Notes: generated from the letters alone by a model not told the origin. DNA of 64,000 nt from Acidimicrobiaceae bacterium (GCA_002687745.1 NZBE01000003.1:66230-130229), one strand, 5' to 3'; shown: positions 12,396-25,217, counted from the stretch's first letter. Program-made: numbers and translations.

Positions 12396-12450
12396 CGGCC
12401 GCACGGTACCGGCAGCGGGTCTCCGCCCGATGGCGGGGCCGGGATGAAGA

Positions 12451-13263
12451 TCAGGTGCCGGTGAAGCCGGCTCTGCCGGGACCGTGTTCGAAGAACGAGG
12501 CGACACCGGCCGTGGCGTCATCTGTGTCGAACAGGTCGACGAACAGGTCGTATTCGAGGTTGATGCCGTCGGCGAGGCTTCCCTCAAGGCCTCCGTCGAC
12601 GGCCCGCTTGGCCGCTCGGAGCGCCACGCGCGGCCCCCTGGCGTAGGCCGATGCACGCTCGACGGCACGTTCAAGCACCTGGTCGTCGGGAACCACCTCA
12701 TCGACCCAGCCGACTGCCAGGGCCTCGGCAGCCGGCACCTGTGCTCCGCTGAAGATGAACTCCTTGGCCTTCGCGGGGCCGACGAGCCGTGCAAGGCGCT
12801 GAGTGCCCCCGCCACCGGGGATGATGCCGAGCAGGATCTCGGGTTGCCCGAGTACCGCACCCTCGCCGGCGATGCGGAAGTCGCAGCACATTGCCAGCTC
12901 GGCTCCACCGCCGAGGGCGAAGCCGTTGACCGCGGCGATGGTCGGACAGGGTACGGCCGAAAGCGCGTTGAACGAGGCCAGGAAGGCCTCGGCCAGGGGC
13001 ACCCGGGTGGCTTCATCGACGAAGTCGCTGATCTCGGCACCAGCGGCAAAGTGGCGGCCGCCGCCCGTGACAACCAGTGCTCCGGGGGGATCGTCGATAC
13101 AGGCCTCGGCGACCCGACCGAGTTCGTTGAGCAGGTCTGCGTTGAGGGCGTTCACCTTGGGGCGGTTGAGGGTAACGACCACCACGTCGCCACCCCAGCC
13201 ACTCTTCCCGCCGGGTTCACCGGCCAGGTGACGCTCGATGCTGATCAGCTTGAGGTCGTCCAC
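12451..13263 (-). CDS. Enoyl-CoA hydratase/isomerase family protein
   Basis: Crotonase fold motifs: GGGRHFAAGAEISDF, AAVNGFALGGGAELAMCCDFRIA. Confidence 0.9.
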   Translation of the reverse strand: MDDLKLISIERHLAGEPGGKSGWGGDVVVVTLNRPKVNALNADLLNELGRVAEACIDDPPGALVVTGGGRHFAAGAEISDFVDEATRVPLAEAFLASFNALSAVPCPTIAAVNGFALGGGAELAMCCDFRIAGEGAVLGQPEILLGIIPGGGGTQRLARLVGPAKAKEFIFSGAQVPAAEALAVGWVDEVVPDDQVLERAVERASAYARGPRVALRAAKRAVDGGLEGSLADGINLEYDLFVDLFDTDDATAGVASFFEHGPGRAGFTGT

Positions 13264-13265
13264 GG

Positions 13266-13568
13266 TCAGAGGCTCACTGACGTACCGTCGTCGACGAGCG
13301 TGTCTCCCACGTTGACCACCCTGGCCACCGCTGGAACGCGGTCCCTGAGGATCCGTTCGATGCCCGCCTTGAGGGTCTGGTCGGAGGCCGGGCAGCTGAC
13401 ACAGGCACCCATCAGCTCAACGGTCACCTCACCTGTTGCCTCGTCGACCCCGTGAAGCTGGATGTCGCCCTCGTCGGCCTGGATGGCCGGCCTGATGATG
13501 TCGATGACCTTCTGGACGGCGACGAGAAGGTCGCCGGTCGGAGTCTCAGCGGTCGTCCCCAGGCTCAT
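13266..13568 (-). CDS. NifU-like Fe-S scaffold domain protein
   Basis: VTVELMGACVSCPASDQTLKAGIERILRDRVP (CxxC NifU C-terminal domain). ATG at 13568. Confidence 0.9.
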   Translation of the reverse strand: MSLGTTAETPTGDLLVAVQKVIDIIRPAIQADEGDIQLHGVDEATGEVTVELMGACVSCPASDQTLKAGIERILRDRVPAVARVVNVGDTLVDDGTSVSL

Positions 13569-13644
13569 GGCCGCAGTCTCGCAGCACCGGCCACCGTCCC
13601 CACCCTCGGGCCGCATCAGAAACCTGCCGACCTAGATTGACTGC

Positions 13645-13830
13645 ATGATCCCCGAAACGGTCGGCCGGCTGGGCGTTCTGGCCCACCAGGGAGGTTGGGA
13701 CGAGATCCTGCTGGTAGCCCTACCCATGTGTGTGCTGGCCGGCCTGCTCTGGATGGCCGATCGTCGGGCCCGCCGACTCGGAAGGTCAGCAGAACACGGG
13801 TCGGGAACCGATCAGCCCGGTTCCGAGTAG
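13645..13830 (+). CDS. Small putative membrane protein (61 aa)
   Basis: One predicted TM (ILLVALPMCVLAGLLWM); TAGATT 6 nt before ATG; 3' end overlaps murA tail to tail. Confidence 0.5.
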   Translation: MIPETVGRLGVLAHQGGWDEILLVALPMCVLAGLLWMADRRARRLGRSAEHGSGTDQPGSE

Positions 13831-15098
13831 CTCACCTCGGCACCCAGGGACGCCAGGTTTCCCACAAGGTCCTGGTAGCCGCGCTCAACGTGGTGGGCGT
13901 CGCCGATCGTCGTCTCCCCGTCGGCAACCAGGCCGGCGATGACCAGGGCAGCGCCCGCACGGATGTCAGGGGCCCGCACCGGGGCTCCCGAAAGTGACCC
14001 CACACCCCTGATGACCGCATGGTGACCCTCAGCGCGTATGTCGGCCCCCATGCGCACCAACTCGTCTATGTAGCGGAACCGACCACCGAACACGTTCTCG
14101 GTGACGATCCCCACGCTGTCGCCGACGGCCAGCAGCGTCACCAGAAGCGGCTGGTAGTCGGTGGCCACACCCGGATACGGAAGCGTCGCCACGTCGACGG
14201 ACCGTGGGCGACCCGATGCCGTCACCATCAGGCCTTCGGCAGATGGCGAGATGTGCAGGCCCATCTCCCCCAGTTTCAAGAGCAGCATCTCCATGTGCTC
14301 CGGTCTGGCTCCGACAACCTCGACCTCGCCTCCGGCCATGCCAACCGCCGCCATGTAGGTAGCGGCCTCGATCCGGTCCGGTACAACGGTGTGTTCCACC
14401 GCCTCCAGCCCCTCGACGCCCCCGATCGTGATAGTGGAGGTGCCGGCACCCGCCACCTTGCCACCCATTGCATTCAAGAACGCGGCCAGGTCGGCGATCT
14501 CGGGTTCACGGGCCGCGTTCTCTATCACTGTCTCGCCACGGGCCAGGACCGCCGCCATCAACAGGTTCTCCGTGGCACCGACACTCGGATACGGCAGCAG
14601 CACCGTGGATCCGACAAGGCGGTCAGCACTACCCTCGATGTAGCCGTGGCTGGTGGTGAACGTGGCCCCCAGTTCCTCGAGGCCCCGAAGGTGCATATCG
14701 ATCGGGCGGTGGCCGAAGTCGTCGCCGCCGGGAACCGAGACCCTGGCGGTTCCCAAACGGCCCAACAGGGGACCCAGCACCACAATGGAGGCACGCATCC
14801 GCTCGACCAGCTCGTAGGGCGCCTCAGGTGTGACCGTCTCGGGCACGTCAACGGTGACGACGTCTCCCTCCTGGAAGACGGTGACGCCCATCTGCTCGAG
14901 CAGTTCACCCATCCACCGGACGTCGGCAATCCGGGGAACGCCACGGAGCGTGAACCTGCCCGGCGCCAGCAGGGTGGCCGCCATCAGCTTGAGCGCCGAG
15001 TTCTTGGCACCCGAGACCGTCACGGTCCCGGACAGCGGCCCGGACTGCCGGACATGTATGAAGGTTGGCCCGTCAACCGGGGAAGCGCCGTTCACCAC
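13812..15098 (-). CDS. murA: UDP-N-acetylglucosamine 1-carboxyvinyltransferase MurA
   Basis: VSGAKNSALKLMAATLL, EPSP/EPT fold motifs, VSVPGGDDFGHRPIDMHLRGLEELGA. Confidence 0.95.
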   Translation of the reverse strand: MVNGASPVDGPTFIHVRQSGPLSGTVTVSGAKNSALKLMAATLLAPGRFTLRGVPRIADVRWMGELLEQMGVTVFQEGDVVTVDVPETVTPEAPYELVERMRASIVVLGPLLGRLGTARVSVPGGDDFGHRPIDMHLRGLEELGATFTTSHGYIEGSADRLVGSTVLLPYPSVGATENLLMAAVLARGETVIENAAREPEIADLAAFLNAMGGKVAGAGTSTITIGGVEGLEAVEHTVVPDRIEAATYMAAVGMAGGEVEVVGARPEHMEMLLLKLGEMGLHISPSAEGLMVTASGRPRSVDVATLPYPGVATDYQPLLVTLLAVGDSVGIVTENVFGGRFRYIDELVRMGADIRAEGHHAVIRGVGSLSGAPVRAPDIRAGAALVIAGLVADGETTIGDAHHVERGYQDLVGNLASLGAEVSYSEPG

Positions 15099-15163
15099 CT
15101 AAGTATGCTGCGCCCCCGACCTGACCGGAAGGCAACCCCATCAACAAGCCAGCACACAACCTC

Positions 15164-16675
15164 GTGGTGGAACACCTCGTGGACGATGCCGGGCTGGCCG
15201 AACTGCGCACCCGACGCGACGACCTGGTCGGCGAGACCGACCTCGGCGGTGACAGCTTCGGCCTGACAGACGGACCGTTCGAACACTACGAACGCACGCT
15301 TGAGGTCCGGTCCGACGGCCAGAACCATCGGGTGGTCGAACGCTTCAGCTACAGGATGGCCATGCCCGTCTGGTGGATCGCCTTCTGGTGGCCCATGCGT
15401 CACGGCCTGCGACACCGCTCAAACCCGTGGTGGGCGCCACCCGACCGCCTGGACGCCCGCGCGGCCAGGGTCCTCAGCCTCCTCGCGCTGATACAGGTCG
15501 TCGACGGCTACCTGGGAACCGTCATAACCCAGACCATCACGTTCGCGGCCGACGAGTTCGACCGGGGCGACACCGCCCAGGGCCTCACACTTGCCCTTGT
15601 ACGCCTCGGGATCATCGTTGCCCTGGCCGTAGTGGCCCTCGCCGACCGGAAGGGGCGACGCAACCTGCTCATGGGTGCCGCCGCCACAGCCGTTGTGACA
15701 ACCGCGCTGGGTGCCGCCTCGCCGGGGCTCTGGTTCCTCGGCGGCACCCAGATGGTCGCCAGGGGCCTCACCATGGGAATGGGAATCCTCATAGGCGTGT
15801 TCGCCGCCGAGGAACTGCCCCGCGGCTCGCGTGCCTACGGGGTGAGCATCCTTACCCTCGCCGCCGCCTTCGGGGCCGGCATGGCCGTCTGGGTCCTGCC
15901 GGTGGCCGACCTCTCCGAGCGGGGCTGGCGAATCGTGTACCTGGTGCCGCTGCTGACACTCCCGGGCCTTGTGGCGGTTGCCCGACGCCTACCCGAGTCG
16001 AGGCGCTTCTCGGCCAACAGGCCGGCCGCCGGCCCAGCCAGGTTGCTCAGGCCGGCCAGCCGGTCGGCCGAACACCGGAGGCTGCTGCTGCTGGCTGTCA
16101 CCGCCTTCCTGCTCCTGGTGTTCGCCGCCCCGGCCAGCCAATTCCAGAACGACTTCCTGAAGGACCATCGCGACTACAGCGCCTCAGGAATCGCCCTGTT
16201 CACCCTGTTCACGTCGACCCCGGCCGGAATCGGGATCTTCGCCGCCGGACGGCTGGCCGACACCCGTGGACGGAGAGGCGTGGGCGCCACAGGCCTCGTG
16301 GGCGGCACCCTGTTCATCGTCTCGAGCTACTACCTCTCAGGTGGCCTCATGTGGGCGGGCCACCTGGTGGGAGTGGTGCTGGGCGCCCTGACCGTGGCGC
16401 TCGGCGTCTACGGCCCGGAACTGTTCTCCACGACGCATCGGGCCAGGGCCAACGGCATCATCGTGGCCCTCGGCGTGCTCGGCAGCGCAACGGGGCTGAT
16501 TCTCGTCGGAGCCATCGTCGACCGCCTCGACAACTACGGGCACGCCCTTGCAATCGTCGGCATCGGGCCCATGCTTGCCGCCGCACTGGTGATGGCCCGG
16601 TTCCCCGAAACTGCACGGGTCGAGTTGGAGACGCTGAACCCCGACGACTCCCCCCTGGCCGAACCGCCCGACTAG
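15164..16675 (+). CDS. MFS transporter
   Basis: About 12 hydrophobic segments; LADRKGRRNLL MFS loop motif. Confidence 0.88.
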   Translation: MVEHLVDDAGLAELRTRRDDLVGETDLGGDSFGLTDGPFEHYERTLEVRSDGQNHRVVERFSYRMAMPVWWIAFWWPMRHGLRHRSNPWWAPPDRLDARAARVLSLLALIQVVDGYLGTVITQTITFAADEFDRGDTAQGLTLALVRLGIIVALAVVALADRKGRRNLLMGAAATAVVTTALGAASPGLWFLGGTQMVARGLTMGMGILIGVFAAEELPRGSRAYGVSILTLAAAFGAGMAVWVLPVADLSERGWRIVYLVPLLTLPGLVAVARRLPESRRFSANRPAAGPARLLRPASRSAEHRRLLLLAVTAFLLLVFAAPASQFQNDFLKDHRDYSASGIALFTLFTSTPAGIGIFAAGRLADTRGRRGVGATGLVGGTLFIVSSYYLSGGLMWAGHLVGVVLGALTVALGVYGPELFSTTHRARANGIIVALGVLGSATGLILVGAIVDRLDNYGHALAIVGIGPMLAAALVMARFPETARVELETLNPDDSPLAEPPD

Positions 16676-17232
16676 AGACCGGCGAGCCAGCCCTCGACGG
16701 CGTCACACACGTCCGCCTCGGCATTCCGCAGGTCGTGACGCTTCCCGGGGACCCAGACCGTGGTGACCGGACCCGAGATGGCCGGCAGGTGCTCGGCGAA
16801 CTCGTCGGGCGAACCGAACTCGTCACGGTCCCCCGACACGAACAGGCACGGAACCTCGATGTCGGGAAAGTGCTCCACCCTCAGCTTCTCAGGCTTGCGG
16901 GCCGGGTGCAGCGGGTAGCAGATGAGCACCAGGCCCGCAGCAGGAAGGCCGCCGGCGACAGCCATCGAACAGATCCGGCCGCCCATGCTGCGTCCACCCA
17001 GAACCAGGGCACTGGATTCGACGCCCATACCTGAGGCCATCGCGGCAACACCCGCACAAACCTCGTCGACCAGCTTCGGCGCCCTGTCAGGGAAAGGCCT
17101 GGCCGCTGTCCGGTAGGCAAAGTCCATGCGCTCTACCGGCAACGGTGACAGGCGTTCCTCGAGGGCTACCAGGCCCGCCTGGTCACGGTTGGACCCGGCA
17201 CCGGGGGTCAGGAAGAGACCGGCTGGTGGCAT
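16672..17232 (-). CDS. Alpha/beta hydrolase (dienelactone-hydrolase-like)
   Basis: LFLTPGAGSNRDQ, LGGRSMGGRICSM nucleophile elbow, PCLFVSGDRDEF. ATG at 17232. Confidence 0.82.
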   Translation of the reverse strand: MPPAGLFLTPGAGSNRDQAGLVALEERLSPLPVERMDFAYRTAARPFPDRAPKLVDEVCAGVAAMASGMGVESSALVLGGRSMGGRICSMAVAGGLPAAGLVLICYPLHPARKPEKLRVEHFPDIEVPCLFVSGDRDEFGSPDEFAEHLPAISGPVTTVWVPGKRHDLRNAEADVCDAVEGWLAGL

Positions 17233-17288
17233 CCGGCGATGGTAGACGCGACCCGGCGTGGATCCGGAGCCACGGGTAGCCTCGCCCC

Positions 17289-18284
17289 ATGGCCGACAAC
17301 GGTGACCACGACAGGCTGGTCTCAACCATGACCGGGGGCATGGCACCCGACCCTGCACCCTTCAACGGGAGCGACCGACTCCATGCCGACGGCCGCCCCA
17401 AAGGCGACTTCCGTGATCAGCTGAGGAACGTCCCCGTGGCCCGCAACATCGTCACGGTGGCGACAACCGCTGCCCTGCCGGTTCTCGTGGTCTGGGCAGC
17501 CGTCACCCTCAGTCACCCCGTGGCGTGGTTGCTGGCGGTTCCGGCAATGGCACTGGCCCAGAACCGCCTGTTCATCCTGCACCACGAGGCCGCCCACCGG
17601 GTGCTGTTCCCGAACCGGCGCCTCAACGACCTCGTGGGAATAACCCTCATCGGCTGGTTGACGTTCGGAACCGGCAGCCACGGCTACCGCCTGGGCCACG
17701 TCCAGCACCACCGCGACGAGTTCGGCCCCAGGGAGCCCGACTTCCTGCTCTACTCCCTCTACCCGATCACCCGGGCGTCCATGCGCCGCAAGCTGGTGCG
17801 CGATGTTGCCGGCGTGTCTGCCTTCCGCATCGTGCGGCCCCGCTTCCAGCGCCTGGCCGAGCCGCGGCACCGGCGAATGACCCTCATGTTCCTTGCCGGC
17901 CAGGTACTCATAGCCACGGTGTTCTGGGCGTCCGGACGACCCTGGCTGTACCTGTTCCTGTGGGTGGTGCCGTGGGTGTTCGTGTACCAGGTGCTGAACC
18001 GGCTTCGGGCCATTGCCGAACACGGCGGCATGACCCGGTCAACCGACCGTCGACGGGCCAGCCGCCACGTTCGCCAGACCCCGCTGGCACAGGCGCTGCT
18101 GGTTCCCTGCAACGTCGGCTACCACGTCGCACACCACGTCGACCCGACGGTCCCCATGCGTCACCTTCCCAGACTGCACAGGGCCCTCGTAGAGGACGGC
18201 TACATCACCGAGGACCTGGCCTGGCCCTCGTACCGGGAGGTCTGGCGGGCCCAGCGGTCACGCCCGGCCGGGGCGACGGCCTGA
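17289..18284 (+). CDS. Fatty acid desaturase family membrane protein
   Basis: His boxes LHHEAAH, GHVQHHRDEF, NVGYHVAHHVDP. Confidence 0.87.
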   Translation: MADNGDHDRLVSTMTGGMAPDPAPFNGSDRLHADGRPKGDFRDQLRNVPVARNIVTVATTAALPVLVVWAAVTLSHPVAWLLAVPAMALAQNRLFILHHEAAHRVLFPNRRLNDLVGITLIGWLTFGTGSHGYRLGHVQHHRDEFGPREPDFLLYSLYPITRASMRRKLVRDVAGVSAFRIVRPRFQRLAEPRHRRMTLMFLAGQVLIATVFWASGRPWLYLFLWVVPWVFVYQVLNRLRAIAEHGGMTRSTDRRRASRHVRQTPLAQALLVPCNVGYHVAHHVDPTVPMRHLPRLHRALVEDGYITEDLAWPSYREVWRAQRSRPAGATA

Positions 18285-18306
18285 GGGAACCCGCGGCGGG
18301 TCACAT

Positions 18307-18326
18307 GCCTCCGGGCGTCCGGAGGC
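18307..18326. terminator. Perfect hairpin between convergent genes (putative bidirectional terminator)
   Basis: GCCTCCGG-GCGT-CCGGAGGC; no U tract. Confidence 0.5.
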
Positions 18327-18335
18327 CCCAGCAGG

Positions 18336-18626
18336 TCAGATGTCCATTACCTCGACCACGTCAAGGTTCCTGAACGTGACACCGCCGGTCGACTCCTCGA
18401 TCTTCGCAGCCTCGTCCTGTGTCGTCTCGTGCTCGCTGTTGGCCATGGCCTCCTCGTAGGAGTCGAACTCGACGATCTGGACTATCAGGCCCGGGTCGTC
18501 CCGGTCGACACAGACCGTGCCTCGCCGGGCAGTCGTCTGGTCGCCCATCAGGTCCTTGAAACGTTGAAGCTCGGCAACCGCCTCCTCAGCGGTGGATCTG
18601 AACTCCATCAACTGGTAGAAGCGCAT
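18336..18626 (-). CDS. Hypothetical protein, possible dimeric alpha/beta-barrel
   Basis: MRFYQLMEFRSTAEEAVAELQRF...; purine-rich AGGGGGG upstream of ATG 18626. Confidence 0.65.
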   Translation of the reverse strand: MRFYQLMEFRSTAEEAVAELQRFKDLMGDQTTARRGTVCVDRDDPGLIVQIVEFDSYEEAMANSEHETTQDEAAKIEESTGGVTFRNLDVVEVMDI

Positions 18627-18715
18627 CGCTAGGTCCCCCCTGTTGCCATCTGAGGGACCCGTTCCTACCACACTCTCCTGATGGCCCATTCAGTTGGGCG
18701 CTGTGTGACAGATTC

Positions 18716-19507
18716 TCAGGTGATCTGACGGAGGGTCTCGGCCAGGTCTCCAGCCCGGGCACTCAGGTCGTCGTGTTCCACACCGCCGTCGGCAAGTAGG
18801 CCTGCCAACTCCGCAGAGCGCTCCCCAAGTGAGTTCCACAGGGCCGGGTCAATACCGAACGGAGGTCGGTGGCCGGCCAGGACCGGCGCAAGGTCGACCA
18901 GGTTCTCGACACCGGAGTTGTCACGGGAGTCGCGCCGGAGCCGGTCGCAGGCGACGAACAGGTCTGTCAGCAGGCTGTTGGCGTCGAGACCCTCCAACTC
19001 GGGGCGGTCATCGGCAGCCCCCTGGAAGGCGTCGATGGCGGCCTCGACCGTGTCCTCGTCGGCAGCCATCACCACCAGGTCACCCTGGGCATCGAACTCG
19101 TGGGCCACCGCCAGCCTGCCAAGCAGTTCGCTGAACGCCGTCTGCTCGTCGGCGCCCCACTCCGACATCTCATATGCCAACTGCTCGCCATCGGGATCCA
19201 ACTTGGGCAGACCCGTCGACTCGGCCTCCTCGACCGCCAGGTCAACGGCAGCCTCATCGACCTCGGACACGACGAGCGTCGCACCCTGCCACGTGTGGGC
19301 AATGCCCGAAACGGTCAGCAACTGGTCGAGGATGCGTCGGCTCTCACCAGCCCACTCGTGGAGTTCGTATGCCAACTGATCCTGAAGTGTCGGCCCAGCC
19401 TCGCCCGACGGAACCTCATCGACCAATTCGACCCCACACTCGACGCAGTCGGACACGCCATCGGCATACTCGATCCCGCACTGGAAGCACCATCTCACGG
19501 GCGTCAT
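18716..19507 (-). CDS. Hypothetical protein with N-terminal zinc ribbon and internally duplicated domain
   Basis: [19 protein letters not shown]; two QLAYE(L/M)xEW... copies. Confidence 0.8.
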   Translation of the reverse strand: MTPVRWCFQCGIEYADGVSDCVECGVELVDEVPSGEAGPTLQDQLAYELHEWAGESRRILDQLLTVSGIAHTWQGATLVVSEVDEAAVDLAVEEAESTGLPKLDPDGEQLAYEMSEWGADEQTAFSELLGRLAVAHEFDAQGDLVVMAADEDTVEAAIDAFQGAADDRPELEGLDANSLLTDLFVACDRLRRDSRDNSGVENLVDLAPVLAGHRPPFGIDPALWNSLGERSAELAGLLADGGVEHDDLSARAGDLAETLRQIT

Positions 19508-19610
19508 CCTGACACCTGCAGGCCTCTACCGAAACCACCCCCTCACACAATTCGACCAGCTGACCCCAGACGGCCCGCATAGCGCTGCCCGGCCGCTAAC
19601 GTCGAAAGCC

Positions 19611-20600
19611 ATGACCGAACAGCCCATGGCCCCAGACCGCAACCTGGCACTCGAGTTGGTGAGGGTCACCGAGGCAGCGGCCCTGGCAGCCTCACGCTGG
19701 ATGGGCCGCGGCGACAAGGAAGGCGCCGACGGGGCCGCTGTCGACGCAATGCGGCACGTCCTCAACTCGGTCAGCATGGACGGCATCGTCATCATCGGCG
19801 AAGGCGAAAAGGACGAAGCGCCGATGCTCTACAACGGCGAGACGCTCGGCAACGGCAGACCACCCACAACCGACATAGCCGTAGACCCGATCGACGGGAC
19901 CACCCTCACCTCGCTGGGTCGCGCCAACGCCATCGCCGTAATCGCCGCCAGCGAACGCAACACCATGTTCGATCCGGGACCATGCGTCTATATGGAAAAG
20001 ATCGCCGTCGGCCCAACCTGCGCCGACGCCATCGACATCACCAGAACACCGACACAGAACCTGAAGTCGATCGCCGAGGCCAAGGGCGAACAGGTCAGAG
20101 ACCTGACCGCCGTCATCCTCGACCGCGACCGGCACTCAGAACTGATAGCCGAGGTGCGCGAGGCCGGAGCCCGGATACGCCTCATCCCCGACGGCGACGT
20201 CGCCGGCGCAATCTCGGCGGGCTGGTCAGGCGCCGGGGCAGACGTGCTGTTCGGCATCGGAGGCACACCCGAGGGGGTCATCGCCGCAGCCGCCCTCAAG
20301 TGCCTGGGTGGCGCACTCCAGGGCAGGCTCTGGCCACGCAACGAAGCCGAACGCACCGCCGCAGTCGAACAGGGCTACAACCTCGACCAGGTGCTGCACA
20401 CCGACGACCTGATCTCAGGCGACAACTGCTTCTTCGCAGCCACCGGAATCACCGACGGCGACCTCCTCAAGGGCGTCCAGTACACGACCGGTGCGGCACA
20501 CACCCAGTCGATCGTCATGAGGTCCATGTCGGGCACCGTGCGCGTCGTCGATGCGCACCACAAGCTCGACAAGCTCGAGGAGTACTCCTTCGGCTACTGA
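19611..20600 (+). CDS. glpX: Class II fructose-1,6-bisphosphatase GlpX
   Basis: [61 protein letters not shown]. Confidence 0.96.
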   Translation: MTEQPMAPDRNLALELVRVTEAAALAASRWMGRGDKEGADGAAVDAMRHVLNSVSMDGIVIIGEGEKDEAPMLYNGETLGNGRPPTTDIAVDPIDGTTLTSLGRANAIAVIAASERNTMFDPGPCVYMEKIAVGPTCADAIDITRTPTQNLKSIAEAKGEQVRDLTAVILDRDRHSELIAEVREAGARIRLIPDGDVAGAISAGWSGAGADVLFGIGGTPEGVIAAAALKCLGGALQGRLWPRNEAERTAAVEQGYNLDQVLHTDDLISGDNCFFAATGITDGDLLKGVQYTTGAAHTQSIVMRSMSGTVRVVDAHHKLDKLEEYSFGY

Positions 20601-20671
20601 GCGGTCTCGTTGCTACCCGCGTCTCCACCGTCTACTGGCAGCCCGCGCTGGGGGTCATCGCCGAGCTCCGG

Positions 20672-21070
20672 TCAGGAGTCGGCTCCGGCGACCGTCAGGC
20701 GGACTTCGGCCCGGGCGAGGGCCTCTGCCGCCGCAGCGTCATCCCTGTCCGCTGCAAGTGCCGCCTCAGCGACCTCCCTCGCAGCGCGGGCACGGTCCAC
20801 ATCAATCTCGCCTGAGGCCTCGGACACGTCCGAGAGGATGCTCACCTTCGTTCCAGCAACCTGTACGAAGCCACGGTGCACCGCCAGGGTGTCACGACCC
20901 CCGTCGGGGTGGACAACATCGACCGACCAGACAGCCAGCACGCCGATGAACGGAACGTGGCCGGGCTGAAAGGCGATCTCGCCACCACCCACGGTGCGGG
21001 CGATGACCATCTCAGCCTCGCCGCTGTAGGCAATGCCCTCCGGGGAGACAAGCTCCACCTGGAACGTCAT
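20672..21070 (-). CDS. atpC: F0F1 ATP synthase subunit epsilon
   Basis: MTFQVELVSPEGIAYSGEAEMVIARTVGGGEIAFQPGHVPFIGVL. Confidence 0.95.
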   Translation of the reverse strand: MTFQVELVSPEGIAYSGEAEMVIARTVGGGEIAFQPGHVPFIGVLAVWSVDVVHPDGGRDTLAVHRGFVQVAGTKVSILSDVSEASGEIDVDRARAAREVAEAALAADRDDAAAAEALARAEVRLTVAGADS

Positions 21071-21078
21071 GGCGGGCT

Positions 21079-23498
<2,420 letters not shown>

Positions 23499-23579
23499 GG
23501 TCAGCTCCCACTGCGGTCGCAGCGCGCCCCGTCAGCGAGGCGCAGGTGCCCACGGCACGGTCGGGTCGGGCGGCCGGGA

Positions 23580-25217
23580 TCACTCGGAGTCGGCCTCGGC
23601 GTCACCGGCGGTGATGTCCTCTTCGGGGAGGGTCGTGTCGGCATCGACAATGTGGGAGCCGGTCTCCTCGGCGTCGGTGCCGGGGTGTACGGCGGTGTCG
23701 GCCTCTGAGGACTGGAACTGCTCGGCGAAAGCGGTGATTGCCGCCTCGAAGGCCTCTTCGTCGCCGATCCTGCCTGTCTCGCGGATTGCATCGAGTTGTG
23801 CAATCTCGCGGGTGCGGAACCAGTCAAGAAGCTCGGCCTCGAAGCGCTGCACGTCGACAACGGCCACATCGTCGAGGTGACCACGGGTTCCGGCCATGAT
23901 CGACACGACCTGCTCCTCGACCAGCAGCGGCGAGTTGAGGCCCTGCTTGAGGAGCTCGACCAGCCTGTAGCCACGGTCCAGCTGGGCCTGCGACACGGCG
24001 TCCAGGTCGGAACCGAACGCGGCGAACGCCTCAAGCTCCCTGAATTGCTGGAGGTCGGACTTGAGCGTGCCGACAGCGGTCTTCATTGCCTTTACCTGGG
24101 CGGCTGAACCGACACGTGACACCGAGATGCCCACATCCACGGCCGGACGCACACCCGACTTGAACAGGTCGTCCTGGAGGAAGATCTGGCCATCGGTAAT
24201 TGAGATCACGTTGGTGGGAATGAATGCTGAAACGTCGCCGGCCTTGGTCTCGATGACCGGCAGAGCCGTCATCGACCCGGCACCAAGGTCGTCGCTGAGC
24301 TTGGCAGCCCGCTCAAGCAGGCGGCTGTGCAGGTAGAAGACGTCTCCGGGGAAGGCCTCGCGGCCCGGCGGGCGGCGCAGCAGCAGCGACATCTGGCGGT
24401 AGGCCTCGGCCTGCTTGGAGAGGTCGTCGTAGACGGCGAGGGCGTGGCCCCCGTTGTCCATCCAGTGCTGGCCCATCGCACACCCCGCATAGGGAGCCAG
24501 GTACTTGAACGGCGCCGGCTCGGATGCGGGGGCAACCACGACAACCGTGTACTCCATGGCACCGTGGGCCTCGAGGACAGCCACGTTCTGGGCGACGGTG
24601 GAGGCCTTCTGGCCGATGGCCACGTAGACGCAGTTCACGCCCTGGCCTGCCTGGTTGATGATGGTGTCGATGGCGATCGTGGTCTTGCCGGTCTTGCGGT
24701 CGCCGATGATGAGCTCGCGCTGGCCACGGCCGATCGGTATGAGCGAGTCGATGGCCTTGATACCGGTCTGCATCGGCTCGTGCACGGGCTTGCGACCCAT
24801 GATGCCCGGAGCCTGGATCTCCATGCGGCGCTGCACCGTGTTGGTCAGCGGGCCCTTGCCGTCGATCGGCTCGCCGAGGGCGTTCACGACGCGACCGAGG
24901 AGGCCGTCGCCGACGGGCAGTGACAGGATGTCACCGGTGGCACGCACGGTCTGGCCCTCTTCGATGTCGTCGACCTTGCCGAGCACCACCGCACCGATGG
25001 CTTCCTCGTCGAGGTTCAGCGCCAGGCCGAACGTGCCGCTCTCGAACTGGAGAAGCTCGTTTACGGCAGCATCGGGCAGGCCGGACACACGGGCGATTCC
25101 GTCGCCGACCTCGATCACGTGGCCGACCTGGCTCTGCTCGAGGCTGGGCTCGAAACCAGCCAGGTTCTTCTGGATCGCAGCGGCTATGTCCGCCGTGTCA
25201 ATCGTGAGTTCAGGCAT
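23580..25217 (-). CDS. atpA: F0F1 ATP synthase subunit alpha
   Basis: [51 protein letters not shown]. Carries an acidic C-terminal extension. Confidence 0.98.
   Translation of the reverse strand: MPELTIDTADIAAAIQKNLAGFEPSLEQSQVGHVIEVGDGIARVSGLPDAAVNELLQFESGTFGLALNLDEEAIGAVVLGKVDDIEEGQTVRATGDILSLPVGDGLLGRVVNALGEPIDGKGPLTNTVQRRMEIQAPGIMGRKPVHEPMQTGIKAIDSLIPIGRGQRELIIGDRKTGKTTIAIDTIINQAGQGVNCVYVAIGQKASTVAQNVAVLEAHGAMEYTVVVVAPASEPAPFKYLAPYAGCAMGQHWMDNGGHALAVYDDLSKQAEAYRQMSLLLRRPPGREAFPGDVFYLHSRLLERAAKLSDDLGAGSMTALPVIETKAGDVSAFIPTNVISITDGQIFLQDDLFKSGVRPAVDVGISVSRVGSAAQVKAMKTAVGTLKSDLQQFRELEAFAAFGSDLDAVSQAQLDRGYRLVELLKQGLNSPLLVEEQVVSIMAGTRGHLDDVAVVDVQRFEAELLDWFRTREIAQLDAIRETGRIGDEEAFEAAITAFAEQFQSSEADTAVHPGTDAEETGSHIVDADTTLPEEDITAGDAEADSE

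Noticed and set aside
15131-15166. Possible non-canonical AUC start for the MFS gene (GGAAGG then ATC AAC AAG)
   Set aside because: In frame with good SD-like spacing, but GTG at 15164 is an ordinary alternative and there is no supporting data.
15373-17034. 553-aa plus-strand ORF overlapping the MFS transporter
   Set aside because: Arg/Pro/His-rich translation in an alternative frame of a confident MFS gene.
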